Below are positions 8,139 to 17,335 of a stretch of DNA of 64,000 nt, piece after piece (within the stretch, counting starts at the first letter, position 1; each line of letters starts with the position of its first letter). Below the pieces are notes generated by a model. The model was not told the DNA's origin. It worked only from the letters and a program-made list of their open reading frames with translations, and searched no databases. The position numbers and the translations under genes are program-made. Source of the stretch: Pseudonocardia sp. T1-2H (GTDB lineage Bacteria > Actinomycetota > Actinomycetes > Mycobacteriales > Pseudonocardiaceae); assembly GCF_038039215.1 (NCBI RefSeq), contig NZ_JBBPCL010000001.1, positions 3,534,001 to 3,598,000 of the forward strand, given 5' to 3'.

Positions 8139-9064
8139 ATGACCCAGCCCAGAAGCGGACATCCGCCGGCCTTCCCCGCCGAGAACCCCACGGATCCGTC
8201 GATGCCCCAGGTCGCACGCGACGAGGCGGGCGCGGTCGGACAGACCGCCGCCGACGCCGGCCGCCAGGTCGCCGAGACCGCGGCCGACCAGGCGGCGCAG
8301 GTCGCCGAGGAGGCCCGCCGCCAGGCCGGGGACCTGTTCGCCCAGGCCCGTGAGCAGGCCGTCGAACAGGCCCGCAACGGCCAGCACAAAGCGAGTGAGA
8401 GCCTGCGTAGCCTCGCCTCGGAGCTGCACCAGATGGCCGAGGGCGGGGACCGGTCCGGTCCCGCGGCCGACCTCGCGGAGCAGGCCGCCAAGCGGGTCGA
8501 CGAGGCCGCCCGCTGGCTGGACAACCGCGAGCCCGGCGATCTGGTGGAGGAGTTCCGCGGGCTGGCCCGGCGCCGTCCCGGGGCGTTCCTGCTCGGCGCG
8601 GCCGCGGCCGGCCTGCTGGTGGGCCGGCTGACCCGGGGTGCGATCGACGCCAACCGCGACACCGGCTCGTCCGGGTATCCGGAGCCTCCCGGACCGGTGC
8701 GCGCCCCGCGGCCGGGGCCGGCCGTCGTCCCGCCGCCCCCACCGATGCCCCCGCCGATGCCCTACGACGACCCGCGGGGCGGTGCCCTGCCGCCGGCGGG
8801 GCCGCTCGACCCGCCCGTGGCCCCTCCCGTCAGCCGACCCGTCGCCCCACCCGTCGTCCCGCCCGTCCCCCGAACCCGGTGTCCCCGGTCCCGCCCGGCT
8901 CCGTGCCCCCGGGCGCGCAGTGGTCGGAGCCCGGGCAGCCGACCGAGCCGGGGCGACCGCCCGCGGACGCCCCGCGCCACGAGGCGACCACCGTCGGTGA
9001 GTATGTCGAGGAGCTCGAGCGCCGGGCAGGACCCGAGCAGCCGTACCCGGGTGATCGGCGATGA
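8139..9064 (+). CDS. Membrane-anchored coiled-coil protein, frameshifted at a C5 run
   Basis: First gene of a three-gene stress cassette; function unknown. Residues about 25-125 are Ala/Gln/Glu-rich heptads (apolipoprotein-like coiled coil), residues 148-166 form a membrane segment (GAFLLGAAAAGLLVG), and a Pro-rich region follows. At 8867-8871 (TCCCCCG) the frame is lost. With one extra C it continues through VSPVPPGSVPPGAQW to a charged end, VGEYVEELERRAG, and a TGA at 9062-9064 that overlaps the ATG of the next gene. That ATGA coupling shows the corrected frame (about 308 residues) is the real one. Either a sequencing or assembly error or true slippage could explain the shift. Confidence 0.75.
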
Positions 9065-9528
9065 CCGTGCCGACGCCTCCCTCCGGCGCTCATGCGGCCG
9101 ACCCGGCCCGGCGCGCCGCAGCACCCGTGGGTCCCGCGGCGGACGCCGCCTCGGTGGGTGACCTGCTGGGGAACGTGACCCGGGACCTGTCGACCCTGAT
9201 GCGCCAGGAGCTCGCCCTCGCCCAGGCCGAGCTCAAACAGGAGGCCACCAAGACCGGCAAGGCCGCCGGAGCCTTCGGCGGCGCCGGCTTCGCCGCCTGG
9301 TTCCTCGTCCTGTTCCTGTCCCTGGCCCTGTGGGCCGGTCTGTCCAACCTCATGCACCCCGGCTGGGCCGCCCTCATCGTCGCCGCGATCTGGGCCGTCA
9401 TCGCCGGGATCCTCTACACCACCGGCCGCGCCAAGTTCCGCGAGGTCCACCCCAAACCCGAACGCACCGTCGACACGCTCGGCCAGGTTCCCGACGCCCT
9501 CAAGGGCAACCGAGGAGGCACCCCGTGA
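9061..9528 (+). CDS. Actinobacterial holin-X (phage holin family) membrane protein
   Basis: 155 residues matching the actinobacterial Holin-X family. Despite the name, these are chromosomal two-helix membrane proteins and not phage lysis proteins. Residues about 37-66 (LGNVTRDLSTLMRQELALAQ onward) are an amphipathic helix. Two membrane segments follow at about 79-100 (GFAAWFLVLFLSLALWAGL) and 108-124 (AALIVAAIWAVIAGIL). The C-terminus is cytoplasmic and basic. ATGA and GTGA overlaps join it to both neighbours, so the three products are probably made in fixed ratio. A role in envelope stress is inferred from the promoter. Confidence 0.88.
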   Translation: MTVPTPPSGAHAADPARRAAAPVGPAADAASVGDLLGNVTRDLSTLMRQELALAQAELKQEATKTGKAAGAFGGAGFAAWFLVLFLSLALWAGLSNLMHPGWAALIVAAIWAVIAGILYTTGRAKFREVHPKPERTVDTLGQVPDALKGNRGGTP

Positions 9529-10253
9529 CCACCCCCGACGATCCCGACCAGATCCGCCGCGACATCGAACGCACCCAGGCCGACCTCAGCAGCGACGTCA
9601 ACGCCTTCGCCGACAAGGTCAGCCCCGGCCGCATCGTCGAACGCCGGGTCGACCGCGCCAAGGCCACGGTCGGCCGGGTCAAGGACACCATCATGGGCAG
9701 CGACCCCCGGGCCTCGGCCCAGCACACCGGCCGCCACGTCGCCGACGCCGTCACCGGCACCGCCTCCACCGCGGCGGGCACCGTGTCCGACGTGGCCTCC
9801 ACAGCGGCGGGCACCGTGTCCGACGTGGCCTCCACAGCGGCGGGCACCGTGTCCGACGTGGCCTCCACCGCCGCGCAGACCGTGCAGGAGGCTCCGCGCG
9901 TCGTGCGCCGCCAAGCCCGGGGCAACCCCCTCGCGGCCGGGCTCATCGCCTTCGGCGCCGGCTGGCTGATCTCCTCCCTGCTCCCGGCCACCCGCCGCGA
10001 ACAGGAACTCGCCGAACAGGTCAAGGACCACGCCGGGGAGCTGACCCAGCCCCTCGCCGACGCCGCCGAACAAGCCCTCGGACAGGTCAGGGGCAACCTG
10101 ACCGAACCCGTCCAACAGGCCGTCGACCAGGTCAGGTCCACCGCCACCGAGGCCGGCCAGACCGTCGCCGAGGAAAGCCGCTCCGCGGTCGAACAGGTCA
10201 AGGAGCAGGCCACCGACTCCGCCGGCACGATCAAGCAGAACTCGCCTGGATGA
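9525..10253 (+). CDS. DUF3618 domain protein with 11-residue repeats
   Basis: 242 residues. The N-terminal DUF3618 motif is IRRDIERTQADLSSDVNAFA. The middle has three tandem copies of ASTAAGTVSDV, an 11-residue period that suits a right-handed amphipathic helix lying on a membrane. One membrane segment follows (NPLAAGLIAFGAGWLISSLL, about residues 134-153), then a long Gln/Glu/Ala coiled coil. GTG 9525 overlaps the holin-X stop. DUF3618 proteins are common in actinomycetes and their function is not established; this operon suggests a membrane-shielding complex (inference). Confidence 0.88.
   Translation: MTTPDDPDQIRRDIERTQADLSSDVNAFADKVSPGRIVERRVDRAKATVGRVKDTIMGSDPRASAQHTGRHVADAVTGTASTAAGTVSDVASTAAGTVSDVASTAAGTVSDVASTAAQTVQEAPRVVRRQARGNPLAAGLIAFGAGWLISSLLPATRREQELAEQVKDHAGELTQPLADAAEQALGQVRGNLTEPVQQAVDQVRSTATEAGQTVAEESRSAVEQVKEQATDSAGTIKQNSPG
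9762..9860 (+). repeat. Three tandem 33-bp repeats inside the DUF3618 gene
   Basis: Units at 9762-9794, 9795-9827 and 9828-9860. Units 2 and 3 are identical, unit 1 differs in two bases, and a degraded fourth copy follows. Each unit encodes 11 residues, so gain or loss of copies keeps the frame. Confidence 0.95.
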
Positions 10254-10264
10254 CGGGTCCGGCC

Positions 10265-10299
10265 GGGCCCGGTCACCGACCACCGTGGTGACCGGGCCC
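10265..10299 (+). terminator. Perfect 13-bp stem-loop after the DUF3618 cassette
   Basis: GGGCCCGGTCACC (10265-10277) pairs with GGTGACCGGGCCC (10287-10299) across a 9-base loop. It lies 12 bases after the DUF3618 stop and probably ends that operon. It also contains the GTG at 10285 assigned to the next gene, so it could instead hide that start. Confidence 0.65.
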
Positions 10300-10992
10300 C
10301 GGCCGGTCGTCGCCGTGCCGGGGCTCGGCCTGTCCGCCGAGATCCCGCAGCGGCTGTTCCGCGCGCTCGCCACGGCCGGGCCGACGGCGGCCGTCGAGCT
10401 GCCCGGGTTCGGGTTGCCCGCGCCGCGCGGCCTGGCGATCGGTATGGCCGCCCAGGTGGACCGCCTGCTCGACGTACTGCGGGGCCGGGGTCCCGGCGAT
10501 CCGGTGGTCCTGCTCGGTCATTCGGCGAGCTGCCAGCTCGTCGCGGAGGTCGCGGCGCGGGAGCCGGAGCGGGTCGCCGGCCTCGTGCTCGTCGGCCCGA
10601 CCACGGATCCGCGCGGGTCGACCTGGCCCGGTCTCGCCGCCCGGTGGGTGCGGACCGCCGCACACGAGCGGCCGGGGCAGATCCCGCGGCTCGTGCGGGA
10701 CTACCGGACCACCGGGCCGGTGGCGATGGTGCGCACGCTCGACGCCTTCCGCCGGTGCCGCATCGAGGACTCGCTCGGCTCGGTCCGCTGTCCCGTGCTG
10801 GTGCTGCGCGGGCTCCACGACCGCATCGCCCCGGCGGACTGGACCGTCGCCCTGGCGCGCCTGCCTCCCGACGGTTCGGCGGTCACCGTGTCCGCCGGCG
10901 GGCACATGGTCCTGTCGACGCACCCCGGGCTGGTCGCCGCCGAGGTCTCGGCCTTCCTGGCCCGGCGGGCGGGCGTGTCAGAGGGGCGGTAG
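10285..10992 (+). CDS. Alpha/beta-hydrolase
   Basis: 235-residue alpha/beta-hydrolase. Visible features are the oxyanion region VPGLGLS, the nucleophile elbow LLGHSASCQ (Ser about residue 76), the acid in LRGLHDRIAP and the catalytic His in SAGGHMVLSTHPG. All triad positions are present. The substrate is unknown; the short cap suggests a small ester or lactone. The start is uncertain: GTG 10285 lies in the loop of a strong hairpin, and GTG 10288 or 10312 would also keep the domain. Its last 15 bases overlap the end of ligD on the other strand. Confidence 0.8.
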   Translation: MVTGPRPVVAVPGLGLSAEIPQRLFRALATAGPTAAVELPGFGLPAPRGLAIGMAAQVDRLLDVLRGRGPGDPVVLLGHSASCQLVAEVAAREPERVAGLVLVGPTTDPRGSTWPGLAARWVRTAAHERPGQIPRLVRDYRTTGPVAMVRTLDAFRRCRIEDSLGSVRCPVLVLRGLHDRIAPADWTVALARLPPDGSAVTVSAGGHMVLSTHPGLVAAEVSAFLARRAGVSEGR

Positions 10993-12990
10993 CCGCTGCG
11001 GCCTGCCTCGCAGCGGCGCGAGCGGGTCGCCCGCGTCGCGCAGCCGCGCGGGCGCCGTCCGCAGGGTCCACCGGTCCGGTCGCAGGTCCGGGTCGTCGAG
11101 CTCGGCCCAGGTGATCGGCATCGACACCGGCGCTCCGGGCCGCGGTCGCGGGCTGAACGGCGCGACGAGGGTCTTGTTGATCGCGTTCTGCGTGTAGTCC
11201 AGCCGCGCCAGACCCTGCCGGCGGTCCGTGTACCACTCCCAGGACACCAGCTCCGGCACGATCCGGCCGACGGCTCGGGACAGCTTCTCCACCCAGCCGC
11301 GGGTGTCCGCGAAGGTGTACCCCGGCTCCACCGGCACCCAGATCTGGATCCCCCGCTGACCGGTCACCTTCGGCGCCGCGTCGACGTCCAGGTGCTCCAG
11401 CGCCGTGCGGAAGAGCCGGGCCAGGACCAGGACGTCGTCGAACCGGTTCCGCGGCCCGGGATCGATGTCGATCAGCGCCCAGGTGGGCTGCCGCACGTCC
11501 GGCAGCGCCGAGGTCCACGGGTGCAGTTCGACGGCGCCGTGGTTCGCCGTCCACACGAGCGCTGCCGTGCTGTCGACGACGGCGTAGACCTGCGACTCCC
11601 CCGGCCCCGCGTCCTGGTTGCGCCAGCGCCGCAGCCACTCCGGGGCGTGCCCCGGGACCTCCTTCTGCCAGAAGCCCGGGCGGTCGACGCCGTCCGGGTA
11701 GCGGTGCAGGTTCACGGGCCGGTCCGCGAGGTACGGCAGCGCGTACGGGGCGACGACCGCCTGATAGCGGATCAGCTCGCGCTTGGTCACCGGCGGTTCG
11801 CCGTCCCGGCCGGGGAGCAGGACCTTGTCCAGGTTCGTCAGCGCGACGTCCCGGCCGGCGATCCGCCAGCTGCCCTTGTGGTCGAGGGCGTCGAGGGCGA
11901 CCAGCTCGTCGTCGGTGGCGGCGCGGTCGGGGCGCTCGGGCTCCGCGGCGGGTGGGGTCCGGTCCCGGGCCTCCGCGGCGGCCCCGGCGCGTGCCCGCGT
12001 GACAGGGGGCGGAGCGGCACCCGGCGGGAAGGCGATCCGGATCTCCTCGGGGTCCCGGTCCGGGCGCAGCCCGCGCCACACGGCGTGCCGCAGCCGGCCG
12101 TCGCGGGTCAGCGTCCGGTACTCGACCTCACCGACGAGCCGCGGCTCGACCCACCGGGCGTGCCGGGCGTGTTCCCGCGGCACCGTCTCGTCGAACGGGC
12201 TGTCCTTGCGGCGCAACGGCTCCAGCCGCTCCAGGAGCGCGTGCAGCATCTCCTCGGTGAAGCCGGTGCCGACGTGGCCGAGGAACCGCAGGAGGCCCTC
12301 GTCGTCCCGGGCCCCGATCAGCAGCGACCCGAGCGTCGACGTCCGCCGGCCCTCCCCGGGGCTCCACCCGCCCAGCACGACCTCCTGGGTGGTCAGCAGC
12401 GCCGTCTTGGTCCACACCGGGGAGCGCCGCCCCGGCTCGTAGGGGGCGTTGCGGCGCTTCGCCACGATCCCCTCCAGGCCGTGGCCCCGGGCGATCTCCA
12501 GCAGCTGCGCGCCGGTCAGGTCGGTGGACGTGGGCGGCACGGACACCAGCGGCGCGGCCTCCAGCCCCAGCTCCGCGAGCCGGGCCCGGCGAACGTCGTA
12601 CGGCTCGTGCAGCAGCGAGCGCCCACCCTCGACCAGGAGGTCGAACAGGTACAGCGAGACCGGGACGTCCGCGATCAGCCGCTCGGACGGCGTGCGGACG
12701 TGCATGCGCTGCTGCAACAACCCGAAGTCCGGGCGCCCCGCCGCGTCCGCGGCGACGATCTCGCCGTCGAGCAGCAACGGCCGGTCGCTGCGCAGGCTCG
12801 CGACGAGCTCCGGGTAGCCCGCGGTGACGTCGTTGCCGTTGCGGCTGGTGAACCGCACCGCGTCCCCGGAGACGGCGACGACGGCGCGGACCCCGTCCCA
12901 CTTGAACTCGAACGCCCAGCCCTCGCCCATCGGCGGCGGGCCGGCGACGGCCAGCATCGGGCGGACGGGCTCGGGCAGCGGCTCCCCCAT
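10978..12990 (-). CDS. ligD: ATP-dependent DNA ligase LigD (ligase-polymerase)
   Basis: 670-residue NHEJ enzyme. The ligase domain comes first: nucleotidyl Lys30 in EFKWDGVRA, LLLDGEIVA, then EGIVAKRR and PVWTKTA. The OB domain follows (LGSLLIGARDDEGLL, GHVGTGF). After an acidic/Pro linker near residue 360 comes the primase-polymerase domain, with LTNLDKVLLPG, the catalytic WALIDIDPG (Asp-x-Asp) and DYTQNAINKTL. No phosphoesterase domain is present, unlike mycobacterial LigD. ATG 12990 has the ribosome site GGGAGGTG. It would work with the Ku gene at 35070-36083 to seal double-strand breaks. Confidence 0.95.
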   Translation of the reverse strand: MGEPLPEPVRPMLAVAGPPPMGEGWAFEFKWDGVRAVVAVSGDAVRFTSRNGNDVTAGYPELVASLRSDRPLLLDGEIVAADAAGRPDFGLLQQRMHVRTPSERLIADVPVSLYLFDLLVEGGRSLLHEPYDVRRARLAELGLEAAPLVSVPPTSTDLTGAQLLEIARGHGLEGIVAKRRNAPYEPGRRSPVWTKTALLTTQEVVLGGWSPGEGRRTSTLGSLLIGARDDEGLLRFLGHVGTGFTEEMLHALLERLEPLRRKDSPFDETVPREHARHARWVEPRLVGEVEYRTLTRDGRLRHAVWRGLRPDRDPEEIRIAFPPGAAPPPVTRARAGAAAEARDRTPPAAEPERPDRAATDDELVALDALDHKGSWRIAGRDVALTNLDKVLLPGRDGEPPVTKRELIRYQAVVAPYALPYLADRPVNLHRYPDGVDRPGFWQKEVPGHAPEWLRRWRNQDAGPGESQVYAVVDSTAALVWTANHGAVELHPWTSALPDVRQPTWALIDIDPGPRNRFDDVLVLARLFRTALEHLDVDAAPKVTGQRGIQIWVPVEPGYTFADTRGWVEKLSRAVGRIVPELVSWEWYTDRRQGLARLDYTQNAINKTLVAPFSPRPRPGAPVSMPITWAELDDPDLRPDRWTLRTAPARLRDAGDPLAPLRGRPQRLPPL

Positions 12991-13202
12991 GTCGCACCTC
13001 CCCGGCTCGGTCGACCCGGCTCGGTCGTCCCCCGCCCGGTCTACCCCGGTCCACGCGCGACCGCACGCCGTCCGATCCGCACGTTCGGGTACAGACTGGA
13101 CTCTCGGACCGTCCCGCGGCCGGCGACACCCGTCCTGTGCAGGGCGACCACTGTGGATCCGTTGGCGTCGCAGCGGTGGGCGAGCACGGGGCCCGCCACA
13201 GC

Positions 13203-13332
13203 CCGTAGAAGTCGGCGATGTCGTAGCCGTCGTCGCGGTCCGGGGTCGGGTAGAAGGCATCAGCCACAGGCACGTGACGCCCAGCCGGTCGAGGTGGTCG
13301 TTCTTCCACCACGGGTCCGAGGTCCGGGTGAG
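13203..13332 (-). pseudogene. Remnant of an alpha-amylase/trehalose synthase gene
   Basis: Between ligD and the LLM gene, this strand encodes TRTSDPWWKN, then HLDRLGVTCLWLMP, then after a one-base shift FYPTPDRDDGYDIADFYG. These are consecutive N-terminal blocks of GH13 trehalose synthase-like proteins, but about 25-30 residues between the first two blocks are missing and the rest of the gene is gone. The missing base falls in ATGCC(C)TTCTAC. No promoter or start remains. The other 200 bases of this gap (12991-13202) hold only ligD leader sequence and nothing further recognised. Confidence 0.75.
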
Positions 13333-13334
13333 CC

Positions 13335-14300
13335 TCAAGCCGCGGCCCGCAGCTGGGGCAGGACCTTCGAACCGAAGGCGCCGATGAACGCGTCCTGTTC
13401 CTGACCCACGTGGTGCAGCGCGATCTCGTCGAAGCCCAGCTCGGCGAACTGCGCGAGCCACGCGGTGTGGCGGCCGAGGTCGCTCGAGATCTGCACGGAC
13501 CCGCGGACCTGCTCGATCGGGACGTACTCCGACACGGCGTCGAAGGTCGCGGCGGTGTCGATGTCCGAGCAGGCGGGGGGCGGGAAGACGTTGCTGCGCC
13601 ACTGCTCGAGCGCGATCGTCTCGGCCGCCTCCTCGTCGGGCGCCCAGCTGAGGTGGACCTGAAGGTGCAGCCGCCCGCGCCCGCCCGCGTCGCGGTAGGC
13701 GTCGATCATCGCGCGCAGGTGCGCGGGCGGGGCGTTGACGGTGATCAGCCCGTCCGCCCACTCGGCACACCGGCGTGCGGTCGGCACGCTCACCGCGGCC
13801 CCGAGGAGCGGCGGCGGCTCCTCCGGCCGCGTCCACACCCGGGCCCGGTCGACCCGGACGAGGCCGTCGTGGCTGACCTCCTCGCCGCGCAGGAGGGCCC
13901 GGATCACGTCGACGCACTCGCGCAGCCGGGCGTTCCGGACGGTCTTGCGCGGCCAGCGGTCCCCGGTGATGTGCTCGTTGCACGCCTCGCCCGTCCCGAG
14001 GGCCGCCCAGAACCGGCCCGGGTACATCGCGCCGAGCGTGCCGATCGCCTGGGCGACGATCGCCGGGTGGTAGCGCTGGCCGGGCGCGGTGACCACGCCG
14101 AACGGCAGCGAGGTCGCCTGCAGGGCGGCGCCCAGCCAGGACCACGCGAACGCGGACTGCCCCTGCCGCGCACTCCACGGCGAGAAGTGGTCCGACGACA
14201 TCGCGGCCTCGAACCCGGCCTGCTCCGCCCGCCGGGCGGCCGCCAGCAGCGCGGTCGGGGGTATCTGCTCGTGCGACGCGTGCCAGCCGTAGGCGGTCAT
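13335..14300 (-). CDS. LLM-class flavin-dependent oxidoreductase (TIGR03885-like)
   Basis: 321-residue TIM-barrel flavoprotein of the luciferase-like family. MTAYGWHASHEQIPPTALL and the SSDHFSPWSARQGQSAF motif match the subgroup described as non-F420 LLM oxidoreductases; cofactor choice (FMN or F420) cannot be settled by eye. GVVTAPGQRYHPAIVAQAIG and FWAALGTGEACNEHITG are core barrel motifs, and RGEEVSHDGLVRVDRARVW follows. It is monocistronic as far as can be seen. It is related to the broken LLM gene at 41158-41791 but belongs to a different subgroup. Confidence 0.85.
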   Translation of the reverse strand: MTAYGWHASHEQIPPTALLAAARRAEQAGFEAAMSSDHFSPWSARQGQSAFAWSWLGAALQATSLPFGVVTAPGQRYHPAIVAQAIGTLGAMYPGRFWAALGTGEACNEHITGDRWPRKTVRNARLRECVDVIRALLRGEEVSHDGLVRVDRARVWTRPEEPPPLLGAAVSVPTARRCAEWADGLITVNAPPAHLRAMIDAYRDAGGRGRLHLQVHLSWAPDEEAAETIALEQWRSNVFPPPACSDIDTAATFDAVSEYVPIEQVRGSVQISSDLGRHTAWLAQFAELGFDEIALHHVGQEQDAFIGAFGSKVLPQLRAAA

Positions 14301-14423
14301 TTCCGGCGGTACCCGCTGAGGGGCCGGTGACACCCCGATCGAGGATTGAGCGGGACCCCGGCGGGGAACGTCCGACCGGATCCGGACAGGAATCCCCCGA
14401 AACCTACCTTTCGAACGGAACAA

Positions 14424-15680
14424 GTGGACGTCCTCGACCTGACCTACGCCCTCGTCGGTCTCGGCGCCCTGATGGCGGCCCTGCTGCCGCGCCTGCTGGC
14501 GGACCGGCCGCTCTCGATGCCGATCGTGTTCCTGGGCCTCGGCCTCGCCGTCTTCGCGGTGTTCCCGGACCTGCCGGACCCCGACCCGCTGGCCCATCCG
14601 GCCGCGGCGGAGCACCTCACGGAGATCGGCGTGATCGTCGCGCTGATGGGCGCCGGGCTGAAGCTCGACCGGCCGCTCGGCCCGCGCTCCTGGTCCTCGA
14701 CGTGGCGGCTGCTCGGCATCGCGATGCCGCTCACCATCGCGGCGGCGGCGCTGCTCGGCTGGTGGTGGGCCGGCCTCGTGCCGGCGGCCGCCCTGTTGCT
14801 CGGCTCGTCCCTCGCCCCGACGGACCCGGTGCTCGCCTCGGACGTGCAGGTCGGCGAACCGGGCGGGCACGCCGACGGCGAGGACGAGGTCCGCTTCGCG
14901 TTGACGTCGGAGGCCGGGCTGAACGACGCCCTGGCCTTCCCGTTCGTCTACGCGGCGATCGCCATGGCCGCCGCCGGGACGGGCCTCGCCGGGTGGCTCG
15001 GGGAGTGGGCCCTGCAGGATGTGCTGCTCAAGCTCGCGGGCGGGGTCGTCGGCGGGATCGTGGTCGGCCGCGCGCTCGGCGCGCTGTTCTTCCGCAGCCG
15101 CTCGGAGAAGTGGCACCTCGCCTCGCACGCCGAGGGGTTCGTGGCCCTCGCGGCCACGTTCCTGGCCTACGGACTGACCGAGGTGGCCGGCGGCTACGGC
15201 TTCCTGGCGGTGTTCCTCTGCGCGCGCAGCCTCCGCGCCACCGAGCGGAGCCACGAGTACCACCAGGTCCTGCACGACTTCGTCGAGCAGATCGAGCGGC
15301 TGCTCACCGTGCTGCTGCTCGTGCTCTTCGGCGGGGCCGTGGCCCGCGGCCTGCTCGGCGCGCTGACCTGGCAGGCCGTGGCCGTCGCGGCCGCCGTCGT
15401 CCTGGTCGTGCGGCCGCTGTGCACGTGGCTCGCGCTCGTCGGCGGCCACGGATCCCGCGGCGACCGGACGGCGATCGCCGCCTTCGGCATCCGCGGGATC
15501 GGCACCTTCTACTACCTGGCGTACGCCACGAGCCAAGCCGCGTTCCCCGGCGCCGACGAGGTGTGGGCGACCGCGGCGCTGGTGGTGATCGTGTCCGTCG
15601 TCGCGCACGGAATCGCGGCCGGGCCGATCATGAACCGGCTCGACCGGCGCCGGCGGGCGGACCTCGCGGTAGATCCGTAG
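14424..15680 (+). CDS. Cation:proton antiporter (CPA1/NhaP type)
   Basis: About 418 residues with 11-13 predicted membrane helices. The core motif SSLAPTDPVLASDVQVG contains the Asp pair region of CPA1 exchangers, followed by FALTSEAGLNDALAFPFVY, the second conserved ND site. FGIRGIGTFYYLAYA is the usual late-helix motif. It exchanges Na+ or K+ for H+ across the cytoplasmic membrane. GTG 14424 (VDVLDLTYALVGLG) was chosen because it begins directly at the first helix; an in-frame GTG at 14346 would add 26 poorly conserved residues. No long cytoplasmic regulatory domain is present. Confidence 0.85.
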   Translation: MDVLDLTYALVGLGALMAALLPRLLADRPLSMPIVFLGLGLAVFAVFPDLPDPDPLAHPAAAEHLTEIGVIVALMGAGLKLDRPLGPRSWSSTWRLLGIAMPLTIAAAALLGWWWAGLVPAAALLLGSSLAPTDPVLASDVQVGEPGGHADGEDEVRFALTSEAGLNDALAFPFVYAAIAMAAAGTGLAGWLGEWALQDVLLKLAGGVVGGIVVGRALGALFFRSRSEKWHLASHAEGFVALAATFLAYGLTEVAGGYGFLAVFLCARSLRATERSHEYHQVLHDFVEQIERLLTVLLLVLFGGAVARGLLGALTWQAVAVAAAVVLVVRPLCTWLALVGGHGSRGDRTAIAAFGIRGIGTFYYLAYATSQAAFPGADEVWATAALVVIVSVVAHGIAAGPIMNRLDRRRRADLAVDP

Positions 15681-15740
15681 GTCCGGCCACCCCGGCCCGG
15701 GGAGGACGGTCGTCGAGGAGCGGATCACGCCGGGCCTGCT

Positions 15741-15746
15741 TAGGCT
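15741..15746 (+). promoter_or_regulatory. -10 element TAGGCT, leaderless start
   Basis: TAGGCT ends six bases before the GTG at 15753, where transcription would begin at the start codon. No clear ribosome site or -35 box is present. Leaderless messages are common in actinomycetes. Confidence 0.4.
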
Positions 15747-15752
15747 CGTCCG

Positions 15753-17335
15753 GTGGTCGACGAACTGCGCAGCCGGGCTGCTCCCCTGCGGATGCGGCCG
15801 AGACGACTGGTGACGGCCGATCCGGCGCTCCCCCGCGACGTGCCGTCCGGCACCGAGGCCGTCGTCGTCGGGGCGGGGGTCGCGGGCGTCAGCGCCGCCG
15901 TCGTGCTCGCCGAGCGCGGCGTCCGGGTCACGCTGCTGGAGGCCGCGCCGACGCTGGGCGGGCGCCTCGGGGCGTGGCCGCACACCCTGCCCGACGGCAC
16001 GGAACAGGTCGTCGAGCACGGGTTCCACGCGTTCTTCCGGCACTACTACACCTGGCGGTCGGTGCTCCGCCGGATCGACCCCGAGCTGGGCTTCCTGGCC
16101 CCTGTCGGCGGCTACCCCGTCGTCTCGCGGCACTGGCCGGCCGAGGACCTGACCGGGCTGCCGTCGGCGCCCCCGCTGAACCTGCTGGCCCTGCTGGCGC
16201 GCTCCCCCAGCCTCGGGCTGCGCGATCTCTCGGGCGCGGACTCAGCGGCCGGGCTCGGGCTGCTCAGCTACGACCGGGCCACGACCACCGCTCAGTTCGA
16301 CGACGTCACCGCGGCGGAGTTCCTCGCCCGGATGGGCGTGTCCGAACGGGCGCGGCAGATGCTCTTCGAGGCGTTCGCGCGCTCGTTCTTCTGCAACCAG
16401 GCCGAGCTCTCGGCCGCCGAGCTGGTCGCGATGTTCCACTACTACTTCCTCGGCAACCCGGAGGGCATCGGGTTCGACGCACCGGTCACGGACTACCTGA
16501 CCTGTCTCTGGGACCCGTTCAGCCGCCTGCTCGAGAAGCACGGCGCGGTGGTCCGGACGGGCGCCCGGGTGGAGCGCCTCGAGCCGGACGGCCACGGCTG
16601 GCGACTCGAGCTGGGCGGCGAGGCACTCACCACCCGCAACGTGGTCCTCGCCCTCGATCCGGGCGCGCTCTCGGCGCTGCTGGCCGCCTCCCCCGGGCCG
16701 CGGCGACGGCGCCCCGGCTGGCCGCGCAGTGCGCGTCGCTGCGGGTGGCGCCCCCGTTCGCCGTCACCCGGCTCTGGCTGGACCGCGACGTCGCGCCGGA
16801 GCGCGCGACGTTCAGCGCGGTGAGCGGGGAGGCGACGCTGGACTCGATCACGGTCTACTCCCGGCTGGAGAGCCCGTCGGCCGAGTGGGCGGCTCGGACC
16901 GGCGGGTCCGTCGTCGAGCTGCACTCGTACTCCTGCGGGGCGCCCGACGCGACGTCGGCCACCGCCCGGATGCGCGCCGAGCTCGCCGCGCTCTGGCCGG
17001 AGACCGCCGACGCCGGCGTCGTCCACCTTCAGGAACGGCAGGAGGCGACCGCACCGGCCTTCCCGCCCGGCGGGGCGGGCAGCCGGCCCGGGGTGCGGAC
17101 GGACGCGCGCGGCGTGCGCATCGCCGGGGACTTCGTGGAGCTGCCCTACCTGGCCGGGCTCATGGAGCGGGCGTCGATGTCCGGGGTGCTCGCCGCCAAC
17201 GACGTCCTGGCCGAGGCGGGTGCCCGGCCCGAGGAGATCCTGGGCGTGCCGCAGCGCGGGCTGTTCGCCGGGCTGCCGGTCACGCCGCGGCCGGACGGTC
17301 CCGGGCTGCGGATCGCCCGTCGAGCACGAGGGTGA
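15753..17335 (+). CDS. CrtU-like FAD-dependent carotenoid desaturase/methylase, frameshifted at a C5 run
   Basis: Flavin amine-oxidase-fold protein, about 527 residues once one base is restored. The N-terminal dinucleotide site is AVVVGAGVAGVSAAVVLAE and the FAD motif is GGRLGAWP. EHGFHAFFRHYYTWRS is the signature of isorenieratene-synthase (CrtU)-type enzymes, which convert beta- or gamma-carotene end groups into aromatic rings. The frame breaks at 16690-16694 (TCCCCCG, about residue 313). With one added C it runs on through LAAQCASLRVAPPFAVTRLW to TGA 17333-17335. The last 56 bases overlap the opposing YihY gene. Assembly error is the simplest cause; otherwise the enzyme is dead. Confidence 0.75.

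Noticed and set aside
9061..9528. Prophage holin
   Set aside because: The family name is misleading: no phage genes are nearby, and the gene is coupled to DUF3618-type chromosomal genes.
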